Shown here: piece after piece, positions 30,001 through 42,896 of the stretch
Layout of the letters: every line of letters starts with the position of its first letter
Numbering within the stretch: the first letter of the stretch is position 1
Origin: Coturnix japonica
Taxonomy: Eukaryota > Chordata > Aves > Galliformes > Phasianidae
NCBI RefSeq assembly: GCF_001577835.2
Contig: NC_029526.1
Coordinates: forward strand, 1,395,510-1,459,509
DNA: 64,000 nt
Direction: 5' to 3'
Translations under genes and position numbers: made by a program
The notes under the pieces: model-generated
Database searches by the model: none
Told to the model about the DNA's origin: nothing
What the model saw: only the letters and a program-made list of their open reading frames with translations

Positions 30001-33000
30001 AAGCTGGTGCCATTGGGGTCCAATCTTGCTCCCCATGAGGTTTGGGTGCTCCAATAGTCCCTTCCCTGTCCCCCTTGGGTGACAAAACACCCACCAGAGG
30101 CTGACAGAGCTGCTGGGGCAGCACCCGGATGGCTGACAGCATCAACCCAGAGCACCCAAAAGTTGCATTCTGCTTCAAGCTCAGCTGGAGGAGAAGGGGA
30201 CTTGCTGCAGGCAGCACCTCCCCAGCACATCCCAACCTTATGGGGTCGGCAGAGCCCAGCACCAGCACCAGCCCCGCAGAGGGCTGCAATTTGCTGCTCA
30301 TTTCTGAGCCACAAGAGAACACTCAGAGGAGAAGGATGGAGGGAGACGCAGCCCTTGGCTTTTTCCCTGCCTCTCCCTCAGCTCCTGCAGTTCTGCATCA
30401 CTGATTCATAAACAAGGGGAGAGCACCCGAGCCCCCAACCCACCCTCCAAGCTCCAGCATGTAACACACAGAATAATAAAGCAGATGCATCCCACCTCCC
30501 TCCATCAGCACGAAAATAATCAGCGCTATAAGGAAAAACCCGGCACTCATCCGCCCTCCCCCCCCACCCAGCGCTCAGGAATAAGGCTCGGCGGTGCTTA
30601 CGGGGGGCTTGCTGGGCGGCTGCTTGTGCCGGCGATTGGGCCTGGGCCTGGCTTTGGTGCAATGCTCCAGCCTCTCCCCGGCGGTCGGCAGGTCCATGAG
30701 GGCTTGGACGGGCGGCGAGCCGGGCTGGGCGCCGGCGGAGGGCTCAGCATCCTTTGTGGGTGCGGGACGAGCCTTCCCGGCGGCCGGCAGCTCCAGCTCC
30801 GAGAGACCTGGCGAAGGGCGAGAAGCCCACCGGGTGGGGAGGGGGGAACGCGCGGCCGCGGCGCTGCTGGCGGCGGGGAGAGATTGCGCGTCAGCTGTGC
30901 AGCGCAGCCGGGGATGGATCCTGCTGCCACGCCGACGGCGCTGCGCGGTCCCCAAGGGATGCAGGGGGAGGGATGCTCGGGGACCCTTGCAGCGATGCCC
31001 ACAGAGCAGGTGGAAGCGGCGGCTGCCAGATCCCGACGTTTCCCCCTAATTGCCGGGTTAGGGTTTGGGGGAGAGGGCTGGGTTGCAGCCAGCAGGTTTG
31101 CTTTGGCACTGCCTCCCTTCCATGTGCTGTCCCAGCGCTCTCTGGTTATGCTCAACACGGGTTGTTAGGGATGCTGTGGGGTCCACATGTGCACAAGGCA
31201 CCGGGGCTCCAGCAGGCACCAAACCCCCCACTGCTGCTCAAAGGCCACTTGCCCTCTCCATCACCCCCCAGCCAAGGTCCTGCTTTGCTCCAGCTGCCCC
31301 CAGCCAGCCCATGTATGGCAGATTATGTGGGGCTCAACCAGCTGCCAAAACACCCAGCACTGCTCAGCACCCTGCAGCACCCACCCGTGGGTGATATCCC
31401 CCCCCAGCTCCATGCAAAGCCCTCTGGATGCAGTTACTGTGACCCAAATGAAACCCAAATGACCTCCTGAGATACCCTCAAACCTCCAACCCCTGTCAGC
31501 ATCCCTGGAAGGGAGCTCAGGGCATCCTCCCACACTGCAGAGCCATGGCACCCCACACTGATGGTGTGAGCCCTCTGCATTGTGCCCTTACTTCTCACAG
31601 TCAGCGTGGGCCGAATGCTCCTGAAGTGCCTGTTTTTCCTCCGTAGAGCCATCTTGTACTGCAAGGAGAGAAGGGAGGAGGGAGCCTGGAGTGGTTTGCA
31701 TGTATCAGCAGTGTGGGGACAGCCAAGGAGGCCATGGGGGACATCTGGTTTGGGGAGATGGCTGTGTTCCATCACCATGATGTTCATCATAGAATCCAGT
31801 CATTAAATATCTGAGGCATCTAACATCTGACATCTAACCTACATCCCCCCTCTGCTTGTTTAAAGCCATTTCCCCTTGTTCTACCACTATCAGGTCCTAT
31901 AGAAGATTGGATCCCTTCCTGCTTGTAAGCTCCCTTCAAGTACAGGAAGGCCGCAGTGTGAGGTCTCCCCAGAGCCTTCTCCAAGCTAAACAAGCCCAAC
32001 TCCTCATCCCTTCTTCATAGGAGAAGAGCTCCATCCCTCTGAGCATCACAGATCATCCATCATTCATGGGTCATCCACTGCCACCATCACCACGGATCAT
32101 CCAGCACCCTGCTGGGATGACTCTGCCACCTCTGCCCCATAATCACCCTTCCACCCCCAGGGCCATGCCCTTCGTGTTGGCCCAGCTCATCCCCGGAACC
32201 CAAATAACCTGTCCTCATGGCCAAGGCAGCAGACCCCACGTCACCTACATGCTATGGGTGCCAGGAGCAGCATGGGACACGGCCGGGACATGCCCCAGGT
32301 GCCACAGGCTGCCCGAGCCTGTAGAGGCAGTGACTCTAAGCCTGGCATCATCCCATAAAGCGGATAAAAGCCTGTGGGCACTGTCATGCAGCAGTGGGGT
32401 CACTGGGAGGGGGACGGAGCCCTACCTCCTCTGCGTCGAAGCCTCTCTCGGTGAGCTCCGAGGGGTTCCTGCCCTGTGCCGGCGCGGCGGCATCGTCCTC
32501 AGCAGGCTCCAGGAGATCCAGCCCATGCGTGGGGAGGCTCTCTGCCTAAAACCATTAGGAAGCGCTTAAATTATCCCTCTGGCTGAAGCACGCCGTGCTG
32601 TGCTGCTCTGCTCCCTGCCCGTGGCCGGGATTTGCGGGGGATTTAGGGCTGATTAGCTGGTTGCAGAGCTCGGGTGCTCCTGGCCCAGGTGCCGGGTCCA
32701 TCCTGGCACCCAGCACGCTGCTCCATGGGGTGTGAAGGACCCTTATAAACTTAACCCTGCTGCAGCCAAGCTGGGAGAAGATGACCCTCAGTGGCCTGGT
32801 GGGGATCATTTTGCTTTATGGACAGCAAATCCATGCTCATCGTGCTGGGCAGTGCCTGCTCAGAGGCCCCTGTGCCACATCTCCCCATGGGGGCACATGG
32901 ACACTCACCAGCTTGCACTGGACAGCAGTCAGATCTCCCAGTACAGCATCCACAATGCAGTCAGCCACGGCGGTGGTGATGGACAGCTTGATCTCACTGG

Positions 33001-36000
33001 GAGCAGGAAGAGCTGTGTCAGGGATGCCACAGGGCCCCACCATGCAGCAAGGCAGAATGGGTGCAGCCCTCCCACCACGATGCTCCAGCAGGAAGGTCAC
33101 CCTGTGGCCAAGCCCCAAACCCAAACTGAACCCAAGAAGGGAGCACCATGTTGGAGTTTATCCAATCCCCATCCCCAGTGTGAAACAAAAGGCACAATAA
33201 CACCCACTTCAGCTTGCTGAAGACGTCGGTGACCATCTGGTCCAGGACGGTGCTGAGGTTGAGGTTCTCTTGGAGGTGGATGCGCTCTGACATGGCGCTG
33301 ACCAGCTGGTCCCTCGCCCCACTCTTCTGCACCATGGGAGGGCACAGGTTGTGCGCTGCGTCCAGCACTGCCTGCATGATGGCCTGGGGAGGAAAGGGGA
33401 GTTTGGGGCATCTCAACAGGAGCTGGGTCCTGTTTATCCCAGGAGATGCCGTGGATGCAGTGGAGGTGGTAAATGGGGGATGTCCTTGGACCTTTGCACT
33501 GGGTGGATGAGCATCCCAGCCCAGCAGCTCCCTATGGGTTCCCACCTGGATTTCCCGGCCGCAGGTCTGCGATGCTTCCTCCACCAGGCACTCCAGCTTG
33601 TGCTGCAGCTTGCAGCTCTGGTGCGGGACATTCCCTGCTTCATACAACATGGGTAAGATCTGTGGTGAGGAGAGAGAACCCATGAGTCATCCCATGGCAC
33701 CTTTGTTCTGCTTGGCCTTGGGAAGCATACACCCATTGAGAAGGACTCCCAGTGACCTGTGGGGGTTTCCATTGGTGCTTTATCTCCCTACAGCCCCAAA
33801 AGCAAGGTCAGGAGATGTGTTGGATGGAACTCTTGGCAGCTCAATCTAGTGGCTCGCAACCCCTCCCATGGCAGTGGGTTGAAGCTGGATGATCTTCAAG
33901 GTCCCTTCCAACCTAAGCCATTCTATCATTCTATGCAGGGTTTGGAGACTTGTTACAGAGGGAACTTCCAAATCTTAGAACCATTCCTGGACATTTTGCA
34001 AGCACTCGCTCACACGCAGCTGTTGTGCTGACGACAGCAATACGCACTGGCTGCCAGTTAATTACGCCATTAATGAATCAATAAACCATTTTGATATGAA
34101 TGTAAACCCCACAGGCCGAGCTTTTCCTTGCAGTGAGCCCTCTGTCCCCACACAGACTCACACTGATGGCCAGGTTGGCATTCCTGATGGCTTCCTCAGC
34201 ACGGAGGATGTCCGCCTCCATCTCCCTGTCCGGGCAGGAGCTCAGGATGTCAACGTGCTTCTGCACGCTCAAGCAGATCTCATTCACCATCTGGAGCACA
34301 GAGGAGCTGCATCAACAGCTGGTCCCCACTGCCTCCCAGGGGAGGATGTGGTGGGGATGTGGAAACATTGAGAGTTACGGGTGATGGAGGATGATGGAGG
34401 TGATGCTCACCTGCTCGGAGGAGGAGGTCAGGATGCCCTGCTGCAGCCGGAAGGTCTGTGTGGGCAGCACGCGCCGTGTCTGGTTCCTCGCCAAGTAGGA
34501 TTGGAGCTGTGGCATGAAGGTGGTCATGAGCAGCCAAATCCAAGCCCTGGTCCCCACCCCAGCCTCTGTCCCACCTTGTGCACCGCCTCCTCTGTCCTCT
34601 CAGGGTTGCTCCGATACGCCTGTGCCACGTCGCTCATTGGTAAGGGCATGGACTTGAGGGTGTAGTTCCTGCCAGACAGCGGTGGGGTGAGAAGAGGGCT
34701 CTGCCCCAAGGGCACGGACCCCAGCAGGGCAGCCCACTGGGACACATCTGCAGCTCTTAGGAAAGCTGGGTCCCAGCCAGCTCAAGCCCTGGACACCATC
34801 ATCCTTGGACTCTGCACCACAACTGCATGTGATGCTCTTGGGGACAAGAGGCCCTGGGGATAGAGATATCCTGGTGCATGATGGCAGCAGGCTGGGATGA
34901 CCATGCTGCTCCATCCTTACCTCTCCAAAGCCTGAGCCACCTCCAGGAGTCCAAGAGCAGTGGTGTTGTTCCTGTCCCACACCACAGTCCTGAGAAGAGG
35001 ACAGGAATGAGCCATGTCTGCCTACCAAGCAGGACACCAGACTTGCACATCACCTCTCCCTTGCAGCTGCTGTCCCTCTGCATGCAGAATTTAAGCCAAA
35101 AGTGGCATTTTAGGAACTGAATGACAGAGTAGAGTGGGGCAGTAGCTGCGTGAGTCCAGCTGTAGCCTGCTGGGCTGTGCAGAAGCAAAACTGGCACATG
35201 ATGGTGCAGGGTCACCATATAGGGACTGCTGTTCATCTGCCCTTCGTGTGTCACCATATTTGTCACCAGCACTGCTGGTACAAAACAAAGATCTGGCCAC
35301 AGCTCTTGACCACCAGCCAGGAATTGCGCAGGGCCAGGTCTGTGGTCACAAAGAACATCCTCTGGTGGCTTTGGCATCCCAACCACAGCCATCACGTAGC
35401 CATCACCATGCAAAGCAGACCACAGGAGGAGCTATGCACAGCCCTGCTGCTACCTGAGCTTCGTATTGATCTGCAGAGCCTTGGCCAACATCTTGGCACC
35501 GGTGTCCCCCATGGCGTTGCCGCTGATGTCCAGCATGGTCAGGCTGGTGTTGCTGCCCAGGGCGCTCAGCAGGACGTTGGTGCCCAGCTTGAGGCGTGAC
35601 TCAGCCACAGACAGGGACTGGAGGGGCTGAATGGGGGAACAGGAAGGGAGATGTGGCTGTCAGGGTCACAGCACACCTGGGTGATCATCCCTGACATATG
35701 GTGGGGACGTGCATTACACCAGCATCCAAAAAGCACACGCCAACACCCAAGGGCAACGAGAGCTCAGGAAGCACTGAGGATTGAGCTCAAATGCCTGGCA
35801 GGGAGGAGGAAAGAAAAGAGGTGGCTGTGGGAAGCTGGATGACAGCCAGGTCACACCATGCACTTCCTCTGCGCCTTCAGACAGGCACAGGCTCTCCTGC
35901 TTCCCTCTCCCACCTTCCAAACAGAAGCTCTTGCTTCTCCATCTGAGCTTTGGATGGAGGAAGAGAAGAGCAGTGTGCTCAGATGTTGGCGGAGGAGAGG

Positions 36001-39000
36001 GATCACTGCTCCCACCCCATGCCGGATGGAGCATCTGGGATGGATGTTGCTTGGAGGTGGCTGGGACACGCTGTACTCACACAGTCGTCCTCCTGGGTCA
36101 GCTGGACGATGCGATGCAGGACATCCACCAGCCCATCCCTGTGGGGGAGGCAGGAGGTAACCCATGCTGAGTGCTGGGTCAGTCAGCAGAGCCCACACTG
36201 GGTGAAGATGTGATCCTACAGGGACTGGGCTCACTGCTGTGTTTCCAAGAGGTGGGTAGGGGATGATTGACATTCCCAACCATCCCAGGGCTCAGATGGG
36301 GACCTGAGATGGGCACGTGGTGACAGAGGGGATCTCAGCCTGGGGACTCACTTGGATTTGATGTTAAAGTTTTTTCCCAAAGAGACGTGCCGGATGGACT
36401 TGCTTCTGCCAATGGACAGCACCAGTGTCACCATATCAGAGTCAAAGCCTGTGGGCACAGAGAGCCAGAGGGATACACGGCTTCATAGAGCCCATAAAGA
36501 CATTAAGGCAAAGGTTAGCTGGAGTGTTTGGGAGGGCAACGAGCCTTTGGAATATCAGTGCAGCTACGGGGGAGAGGTGCCTGCTGGGACCCCTACCCAT
36601 CTTCTACGAGCTGAGGAACAGCCCAAGGCAGGACAACCTCCCCTGGGTGAGGAAAGGGCAACCCACCATTGTCAGACAGATCCAGGTCACTGATGGCACC
36701 AGCGTCGGGGATGAGGTCCTGGATGACCTGAGCTCCTGCCGACCTCAGCTTGGAACAAACAGCAAGACGTCAGTACAAGGGGAGCCCTGCGAATGAGAGG
36801 CTGCCGTCGGGACGGTCACTTGGCCCCACTGTGAGCAGGGCACAGACCTATGACACCCATGGGTGCTCGCCCTCACCTCGCAGCTACTAAGATCCAGGTG
36901 CAGGTCGCTGATGTGGCTGTTGTACGCCAGCCCTTGCAGCACAGCCCTGGAAAAGTCATCAAATCCACCCATTGATATGAGCAACATGAGCTCTGCCCCT
37001 CACAGCCCACCCAGCATCCCTGGAAAACTCCAAGTGAAACCATCAGGACCAACATCTACTCCAAATCCTGCCCCCCCAGCAGATCCAATTCCAATCCCAC
37101 CCCATACCTGACAGCATCTGGAGGCAGCTTGGTCCCTGCCATGGAGATGTGCCTGAGTGCACGGGCCTGACTGAAGAACTCCTTGACGCTGGGAGAGATG
37201 GTTTTCACCCTTCTGGAAAGGAAGGGCACAGAATGGCATCATTTGCCATAGCTGGCTGCCCGCTCTGCCCTCAGCCTGGGGCTCACCGGTGTGAGTAGAT
37301 GTTTTTGGAGACATCCAGATGGACCAGACTGGCACAGCACCCATGGACCAGTGCCCCAAAGAGCTGTGGAGTGGCACCAAGGAGAACTCAGCCAGAGCAC
37401 AGCCCCAAAATGGACCAGAAAGGGAGGAGTGGGGGTGAACCCGCATGGACACAACCAGTTCCAAGCTTCCCCATGAAGCCACAGCATGGGATTTGGACTC
37501 ACGGTGTCCAGGGAGCAGTCAGTGGCAGCCAGGCTGAGGTGTGTGAGTGAGCTGCACCGGCCCAGGAGGCTCTGTAGGCTCTGCAGGAGAGAGGGTCAGC
37601 ATCTCACCCAGGACCACGCTTCCCACCCCAACAACCCCAGCTCTGATGGTGCCCCAGTTGCATCCTTGCTCCTGCTGGCATCTCCCATCCCACCATTCCA
37701 TGCTCACACTGGTGTCCTCCATGGCCAGGCTGCCAGGGTTCCCTGAGAGGTCCAAGTGCCGGAGAGAGGAGCTGATGGCTTCGTTGGCTGCGAGTGCCTG
37801 GCACAGTGAGCTCATCCCTGCTTGGGTGGAGGGAGGTTGGGTTTGGGCAGCAGGACATGGCATCCCTCAGCATCACATCCTCACAAGGGTCCTCACACCC
37901 CCTCCAGGAGCTCTGCTTGGCCGTACCTTTAGCAGTGAGCATCGTCCTGGCCAAGTTGAGGCTCTGCAGGCCCCTGGGTCGCTCCTCAAAGAGCCGGCTG
38001 AGAGCAGTGATCCCTGGGGAGAGCAGAACAAGCCCTCAATATCTGCCAGCACAAGCAAGCACCCACAGCATGCAGAAACTGGGCAGCATGGGCGCCAACA
38101 TGGGCAAAGGGACCAAAGGATGCACAGAGAGCTGGTGCTGCCCCATCCCTGCACACAGCCAAGGTCAGGCTGGAGGAGCTCTGAGAACTGATGGAGCTGT
38201 GGGTGTCCCTGTTCAGTGCAGGGAGTGGGACCAGATAACCCTTAAGGGTCACTTCCAGCTCAAATCATTCTATGATTCTATGACGGGCTGGGATGTGGGA
38301 TCAAACCACAGCTCTCCTGGGCTTGGATCCATCCCATGGAGTACCTCTGTCTTCCAGCTGGTTGCCAGCGAGGTTGATGGTGTGCAGGATGGACTCGGGA
38401 TGTCTGCTGAGTGCCTGGGCCATCCTCTGAGCGAAGTCACTGTGGGGAGGAGGACACCCACCCCATAGAATTACATGGATGTACCACATTGCTAGCTCCA
38501 ATCAGTAACAGAGCCTTCTGAGGGCAGGCTGCAGGGGATGGGGCATCCAATTGCTGTATGTGGCTGTAGGTCACTATGAGACCTCTGCTCTGTGCCAAAC
38601 AGGCCTGAAGCCATCAGCTCTCCTTGAACACTGTGCCCTAAACCCCCTCCCCAGCTCACAACCCTCCTCTGGATGCTAATAGCTTTATGTCCTTGCACTG
38701 AAGTGCCCAGGTTACGCTGCAGAGGTGAGGACTCTCCTTACCCCCTCAGCCCACTGTTCTCCAGCACCAGCTCCTCCAGCATCACTGACTTGCTCAGCAT
38801 GTAGAGCAGCTGCTCGGTGATCTCCTGGTTCTGCAGGGGCACAAAGCTGCTCAGCTCCCAGCCCTGAGGGCAGATCAGCTCCCCGTGCAGACACTCACCA
38901 GCCTGAAGTCCTTGCAGGAGAGCTTCGTGAACCACAGGTTGAAGGACAAGGCGGCCACGCTCAGCGCCACGTCCCTGTGGGGTGACAGAGTGTTGCAGCC

Positions 39001-42000
39001 CCCCACGTCCATCCCCAAAAACACGTGGCTCCAACCCACGTGAGAGCAGAAACAGGGGCAGGTGGCAGAGCTCATGCACAGCTTCACATCTGGGAGCAGA
39101 GCTGGCTGCTTTGCATGGGGGAACGCCTGACTGGTGAGAGCTCTCAGCTCTGCACAGGGCTCATGTCAGGGCTCAGAAGTGAAGGCTGCCCAGCTTCATG
39201 CCCCATGGGACAGGGCTGCTGGCTGAATGGGCTCAGAGGAAGCAAGCAGAGGTTGCAGATGTATCCTCCTTGAAGCGCAGAGCTTTGAGCTGTGACCTGA
39301 CACCAGTGAGCCCTGCCGTGGGCAGTGAGGTTGGGGACCAGGCAGCGCTGCACAGGGACTCACCGGCTCTCCAGGTGGCTGAAGTCCAGCAGGTTGAACT
39401 CCCGGCAGTCTTGGCCATGGTAGATGTTGTCCACGTCCTGCTCAGGGGACAGACGGACAGACAGGGCTCAGCGCCACCTCCTGCACCTTCAGTGCCCCAG
39501 AGATACAGATACCCACTGAGCCTCAAGGCACGTGTCCCAAATGGATGGGAACCTTCACTGCTTGGTGGTTCCCCGGTCCTGGAAATCAGTCAGAAGCCAG
39601 AGGGAAATAGGGACCATTGTGCTGGAAATGGGGACTTGGAGCCGTCATTGTGCTCCAGGATGAGAGAACAGCCCGACCATGGGTCAGACCTCAACCATCT
39701 CCAAGGATGGGGCATCCACCTTGTGGGTATATGGGCATCCTATTGACCTGCATGGGTCCCTGCAGAGCTGTCCCATGGATTGCCCTCCACGGGGATGCTG
39801 GGATGTAACCAAGCCCTGCAAGGGGCCCAGGAGCATCCCATCCCATCCCATCCCATCCCATCCCATCCCATCCCATCCCATCCCATCCCATCCCACTCCC
39901 CTGCCCTCCCAGTGGCACATTGGGATGCTCTGTGCTGTGGGGCAGCTCACCCACTGGATCTCCTCTCGGAAGGCAAAGCCATTGTAATCACATAAGGCGG
40001 CGTAGGTCTCCGAAAAGCCACCTGCAAAGAGAAGGCAGCACTGCAAGCAATGGACCCTGAGATGGGCAGAAGGCAGGAGAAGGAAGGCAGGGCTCTCCTG
40101 CCCCTCTTCAATGGGGACAGAGCACCCTGCCTGGTCCACAGCTGTGTTGATGGGGAGGGTGGCACCCTGGCTGTCCATCCTTGTGTGCCCTACCCCATGG
40201 GACATGCTATGTGCTTACCACAGGGCCCCTGGTTGCTCTGCAGCATCTCCTCCAGCGAGTCCGTGACCATCCGGATCCTCTCATACAGGTTGGGGGGCGA
40301 GTTCTTGAGCAGTGTCCTGGGCAAGAGCCAGAGGGGGGCATGATGGGGGGCTGGCAGGACATCCCCACCAGCCGATTATTTTAGGTCTTCCTGAGCAAGC
40401 AGGAGACACAGCCCCCCAGGTGCCTACATGACAACAGCAGGGGAGCCTTACCCAGGGGAGGAGTCTGGAAAGACCTTCTTAAGTGACATGGTGACATGGA
40501 CAACAACTTGCTCCAAGTCATCGAAGGACATGAGCCGGAAGGAGTACGAGGACGTATCTGTTTCTATGACAACCTGCAGTGTATCCAAAGGATGGGAGAT
40601 GCCTGGGAACGCTGGCAGTGTCACGGAGCCCACAAGCACAGCAGCACCAGGCACTCAACCTGCTCATCATCCACACCAGGTAGGGCTGAAAGCACTGGGT
40701 AGATGGGATGAGCTGCATTAAAGATTATGCGATGCACCAGAATAAGGCATCAGTCCCCCACATGCAGTGTAAAAGCAGCCCAAAACGGAGGGGAGAGTGC
40801 TTAACCTGCAGGATGCTGCTGCTTTAGTGCCCACCTGGAAGGACACCCCCTGCCCTCTCACTGCACCAAGCGGCCCCCAATGAAGGTTTCCTCCCTGAAT
40901 TTCTCTAATTGGGTTTTCGAGGCCTTTTTTTAGCTTGCAGCTCCTCCTGGATCCCATAGCAACGCTCTCCATGATTTAATTACAGGCTGGCTGAGCCACA
41001 GGAGGAAGACACAAAGATCTGCTGGGACCGCCTGCGGGCTGCTCCAAAGCCAAGCACAGGTGATGGGGTTTCAGCTCCCTGCCCCCCCTCCCCATGAGCT
41101 CAGACCTGCTGCTAAGGCCCAGGCAGGAGCCCCACTTAAAGCTGGAATGCTTCATTCTGACAATGCTTTAATGAGCAAAATGAAGATTGGATGCCATTAG
41201 GGACCACAGCCCCGCACTGGGCTGAGATGTCCCATTGAGGGCATCCCACTCTTCTTCCTGCTCCATCCCTGCTGCATTGCTGCCCTGCTCTAAGAGGATT
41301 AGTGGGGTTTAACACACTCTCTGGCTAAATTTGGACTCGCCTGGGTTAAGCCAGCTGCAGTTTATCACCTTGTCCCCACCGAGCAGGAGCAGCTGCGATG
41401 GCCAGAGCTGCAGCCATGCTTGTCCCCAGCCCTATGTGTGCCATGGGGGTCCCACTCACCACGCTGGGCTCTCGCACCGTGATGTCCCTCACCTCCAGGA
41501 AGCTGAAGCTGCTGTGCACCTGTGGGAGGGGAGCATTGGAGCAGCACAACCTGGATGGATGGGACCCATCCTCTGCCCCACGCCAGCCCCCCATTACCCC
41601 CATCCCACCCCATATTGCAGCCCGGGGGCTCTCCTAACCGAGCCCAGAACTCACCCTGACCGGCAGCACAGCCAGCAGCACATAGGCTCGCCAAGGTGTC
41701 AGCACCTAGAAAGGGGGAGATCGGTGTGATGGGAGTGGGCTGGACACTGAATGCTATTAATGCATTCTGCAGTAGGGCCATGGCAGAGTGGGGTGCCGTG
41801 CTGGGTCCCCCCAGGTGGATTTTGCTGTTCCAGGCTTAATGCAGAGGGACATTGCACACCTACCAAAATGAAGTCATCGTACTTGGATTTCACTGGCAGC
41901 TGCACGCTCTTGAGCAGGAGGATCTGCTTTGCCCCCAGGGAGGCGGTGATGCCCTCTGTAAGGATCAGTATTGGGGTCACTCATATGGCTGAGCCCTGCA

Positions 42001-42896
42001 TGCCCATAGGAATCCTTTCCCCCTCCCATGTCAGGAGGCAGCCCTGAGGGCGCACACACCATTGGCATCCAGCTCCTCCAACCCACAGCACCAACCCCAC
42101 TGCATCCTTCCAGAGGGGCCATAACCCCAAGAAACCACCCCGATCAGCACCATACTGTCCTACACTGATCCTGCCCAGCCCTCCCTATGGGACACCCAGG
42201 ATTGAGATCTGCCCATGCATTCCTTTGGAATCCCCCTTGATCACGAGGTGCATGAGCCGCCACACGTGCTGACCCCGTTGTGTTTGCAATCTTCACCTCC
42301 ATTGCTCAGAGGAGGATGGCAGCACTGCAAGCTCCTCCACCTGCCCCATGCAAAGCAGCCGGAGCTGCGGTGGTGACGCTGAGCCCTGCTGCTGGCAGAG
42401 CTCCTGCACCCAGAGCTCCTCTGTCAAAGCTCTCGCTTGGATTTCTGCATCCCTGCGCTGCATGGTTTCACTCAGCCCCATCTCTGCACACCCAGCCTGT
42501 CGGGGTGGGTTTCTATTTGTGTGCAGTTTCAGTTGGTACCCAAGGAGGTTGAGAGCAGAGCATACAGGCCCCCATTGCACCATCCCTTCTGCAGCCTGCA
42601 TAGCCCACCACCAGCAAACCCCAATGGTCAGCAGGAGCTGCACAGAAACATCCTTGAGGCTCCAGCCTGGCTTTTAGGGGATACTTTTGGCCTCAGCAGC
42701 ATCCTCAACAAGTGGGCTTGGTGAGCAAACCTGCTCAGAGCTCCCTAAGGTGCTAAGGCCACGAGGAGCTCAGAGCAGCTCTGCCAGCCCCAGAGTAGCC
42801 ACGGCCTCGAGGAGACCCTGCACCACCAGGCACCCACACAGCACAGCTCTGCTTACCTTGCAGCTCGGCGGGGATCCCCCCGGGGGACACGGCCAT
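27044..42896 (-). CDS. CARMIL2: Capping protein regulator and myosin 1 linker 2 (CARMIL2/RLTPR), 39 exons, 1384 aa
   Basis: Cytoplasmic scaffold that binds actin capping protein; in mammals needed for CD28 co-stimulation in T cells. Exons in order: 42857-42896, 41864-41955, 41655-41705, 41460-41519, 40452-40573, 40219-40316, 39951-40021, 39364-39437, 38899-38974, 38742-38830, 38345-38439, 37927-38013, 37708-37817, 37503-37580, 37287-37363, 37108-37212, 36877-36946, 36667-36748, 36352-36448, 36081-36138, 35454-35626, 34921-34989, 34575-34668, 34411-34506, 34162-34290, 33546-33659, 33208-33383, 32909-32996, 32426-32545, 31592-31658, 30602-30807, 29268-29371, 28569-28965, 28210-28329, 27972-28008, 27802-27870, 27432-27677, 27243-27344, 27044-27159; 4155 nt in phase. 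An N-terminal PH-like domain is followed by leucine-rich repeats (about 180-640) and a helical dimerisation region. The capping-protein motif LxHxTxxRP is at about 966-983, the CSI motif [13 protein letters not shown] at about 1004-1016, and a basic Pro-rich tail ends after SPVLKRRPE. Human has 1435 residues. The start ATG context (CACCATGG) is strong. Confidence 0.95.
29446..29545 (-). mobile_element. CR1 LINE fragment in a CARMIL2 intron
   Basis: Reverse-complement CR1 3' end: AATCATTAAGGTTAGAAAAG followed by CATCAAGTCCAACCCC. Short and 5'-truncated. Confidence 0.75.
31787..32050 (-). mobile_element. CR1 LINE fragment in a CARMIL2 intron
   Basis: Reverse-complement CR1 with the typical blocks TTTCCCCTTGTTCTACCACT, TCCCTTCAAGTACAGGAAGG and CTCCAAGCTAAACAAGCCCA. 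Its 3' tip (CATAGAATCC) faces the exon at 31592-31658. About 260 bp, old and 5'-truncated. Confidence 0.85.
33835..33942 (+). mobile_element. CR1 LINE 3' fragment in a CARMIL2 intron
   Basis: Plus-oriented CR1 3' end: GATCTTCAAGGTCCCTTCC, then CATTCTATCATTCTATG. Antisense to CARMIL2. Confidence 0.8.
38205..38283 (+). mobile_element. CR1 LINE 3' fragment in a CARMIL2 intron
   Basis: Plus-oriented CR1 tail with TTCCAGCTCAAATCATTC and the terminal ATTCTATGATTCTATGA repeat. About 80 bp. Confidence 0.8.
39836..39895. repeat. (TCCCA)12 microsatellite in a CARMIL2 intron
   Basis: Twelve uninterrupted TCCCA units, 55 bp from the donor-side edge of exon 39951-40021. On the transcribed strand it reads as GGGAT repeats, G-rich enough to form unusual structure in the pre-mRNA. 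Confidence 0.95.

Noticed and set aside
30485-31470. Overlapping plus-strand frames of over 200 codons
   Set aside because: They are shadows of a GC-rich CARMIL2 exon (30602-30807) and its flanks, with no family resemblance.
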